Assembly (NCBI GenBank): GCA_023362775.1 | Contig: JALMGJ010000005.1 | Coordinates: forward strand, 37,257,463 to 37,321,462 | Length of the DNA stretch: 64,000 nt | Direction: 5' to 3' | Source: Charina bottae | Lineage: Eukaryota; Chordata; Lepidosauria; Squamata; Charinaidae | Shown here: positions 63,938 to 64,000 of the stretch, piece by piece | Position numbering within the stretch: position 1 is the stretch's first letter | How the letters are laid out: every line of letters starts with the position of its first letter | Program-made: the position numbers and the translations under genes | Notes under the pieces: generated by a model | Databases searched by the model: none | What the model saw: the letters and a program-made list of their open reading frames with translations, nothing else | What the model was told of the DNA's origin: nothing

Positions 63938-64000
63938 CTTTCCTGTTTCCAGCAATAATAATTAGCCAGTTGATAGGAGGTTTAAAGGGTTTCTGCCCAA

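Overview
The window is one long stretch of a vertebrate gene, read on the minus strand and packed with transposable elements. Thirty-six GT-AG exons, from 63937 down to 399, join into one uninterrupted reading frame of 1,086 codons. It matches the N-terminal three quarters of VPS8, a subunit of the CORVET endosomal tethering complex. The start codon is at 63937-63935. The last exons, including the C-terminal RING finger, lie beyond position 1. No second cellular gene is visible; nearly all other open frames are shadows, repeat-encoded or chance.

The host is most likely a squamate reptile, possibly a snake; I cannot name the species. The evidence is the repeat set: Sauria-type tRNA-derived SINEs, a MIR-like CORE-SINE with a tRNA head, many L2-type 3' tails ending in short A/T-rich repeats, a BovB/RTE reverse transcriptase fragment, Tc1 and hAT DNA transposons, Penelope-like fragments and GATA/GACA microsatellites.

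Layout from right to left (direction of transcription). 64000-58390: exons 1-6 encode the acidic N-terminus and the start of the WD40 propeller; the region also holds a 498 bp Penelope-like insertion with inverted arms. 54800-44980: exons 7-17 complete the propeller and enter the alpha-solenoid. 42150-34470: exons 18-24 are solenoid, interleaved with L2, L1-like and RTE-like remnants. 31270-10750: exons 25-33. 4850-399: exons 34-36, separated from exon 33 by a nested block in which an R4-like fragment sits in an L1-like retroposon that itself sits in a SINE.

The most interesting signals are not in the gene. (1) The Penelope-like copies carry a motif that folds like a hammerhead ribozyme, with base changes between copies that keep stem II paired. 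(2) A retroposon family without a reverse transcriptase encodes a 130-160 residue acidic protein I do not recognise. (3) A composite SINE carries a CpG-rich segment with ZNF143-, CRE- and YY1-like sites. (4) Five hAT-type elements retain 8 bp target duplications, one only 22 nt from a VPS8 splice acceptor.
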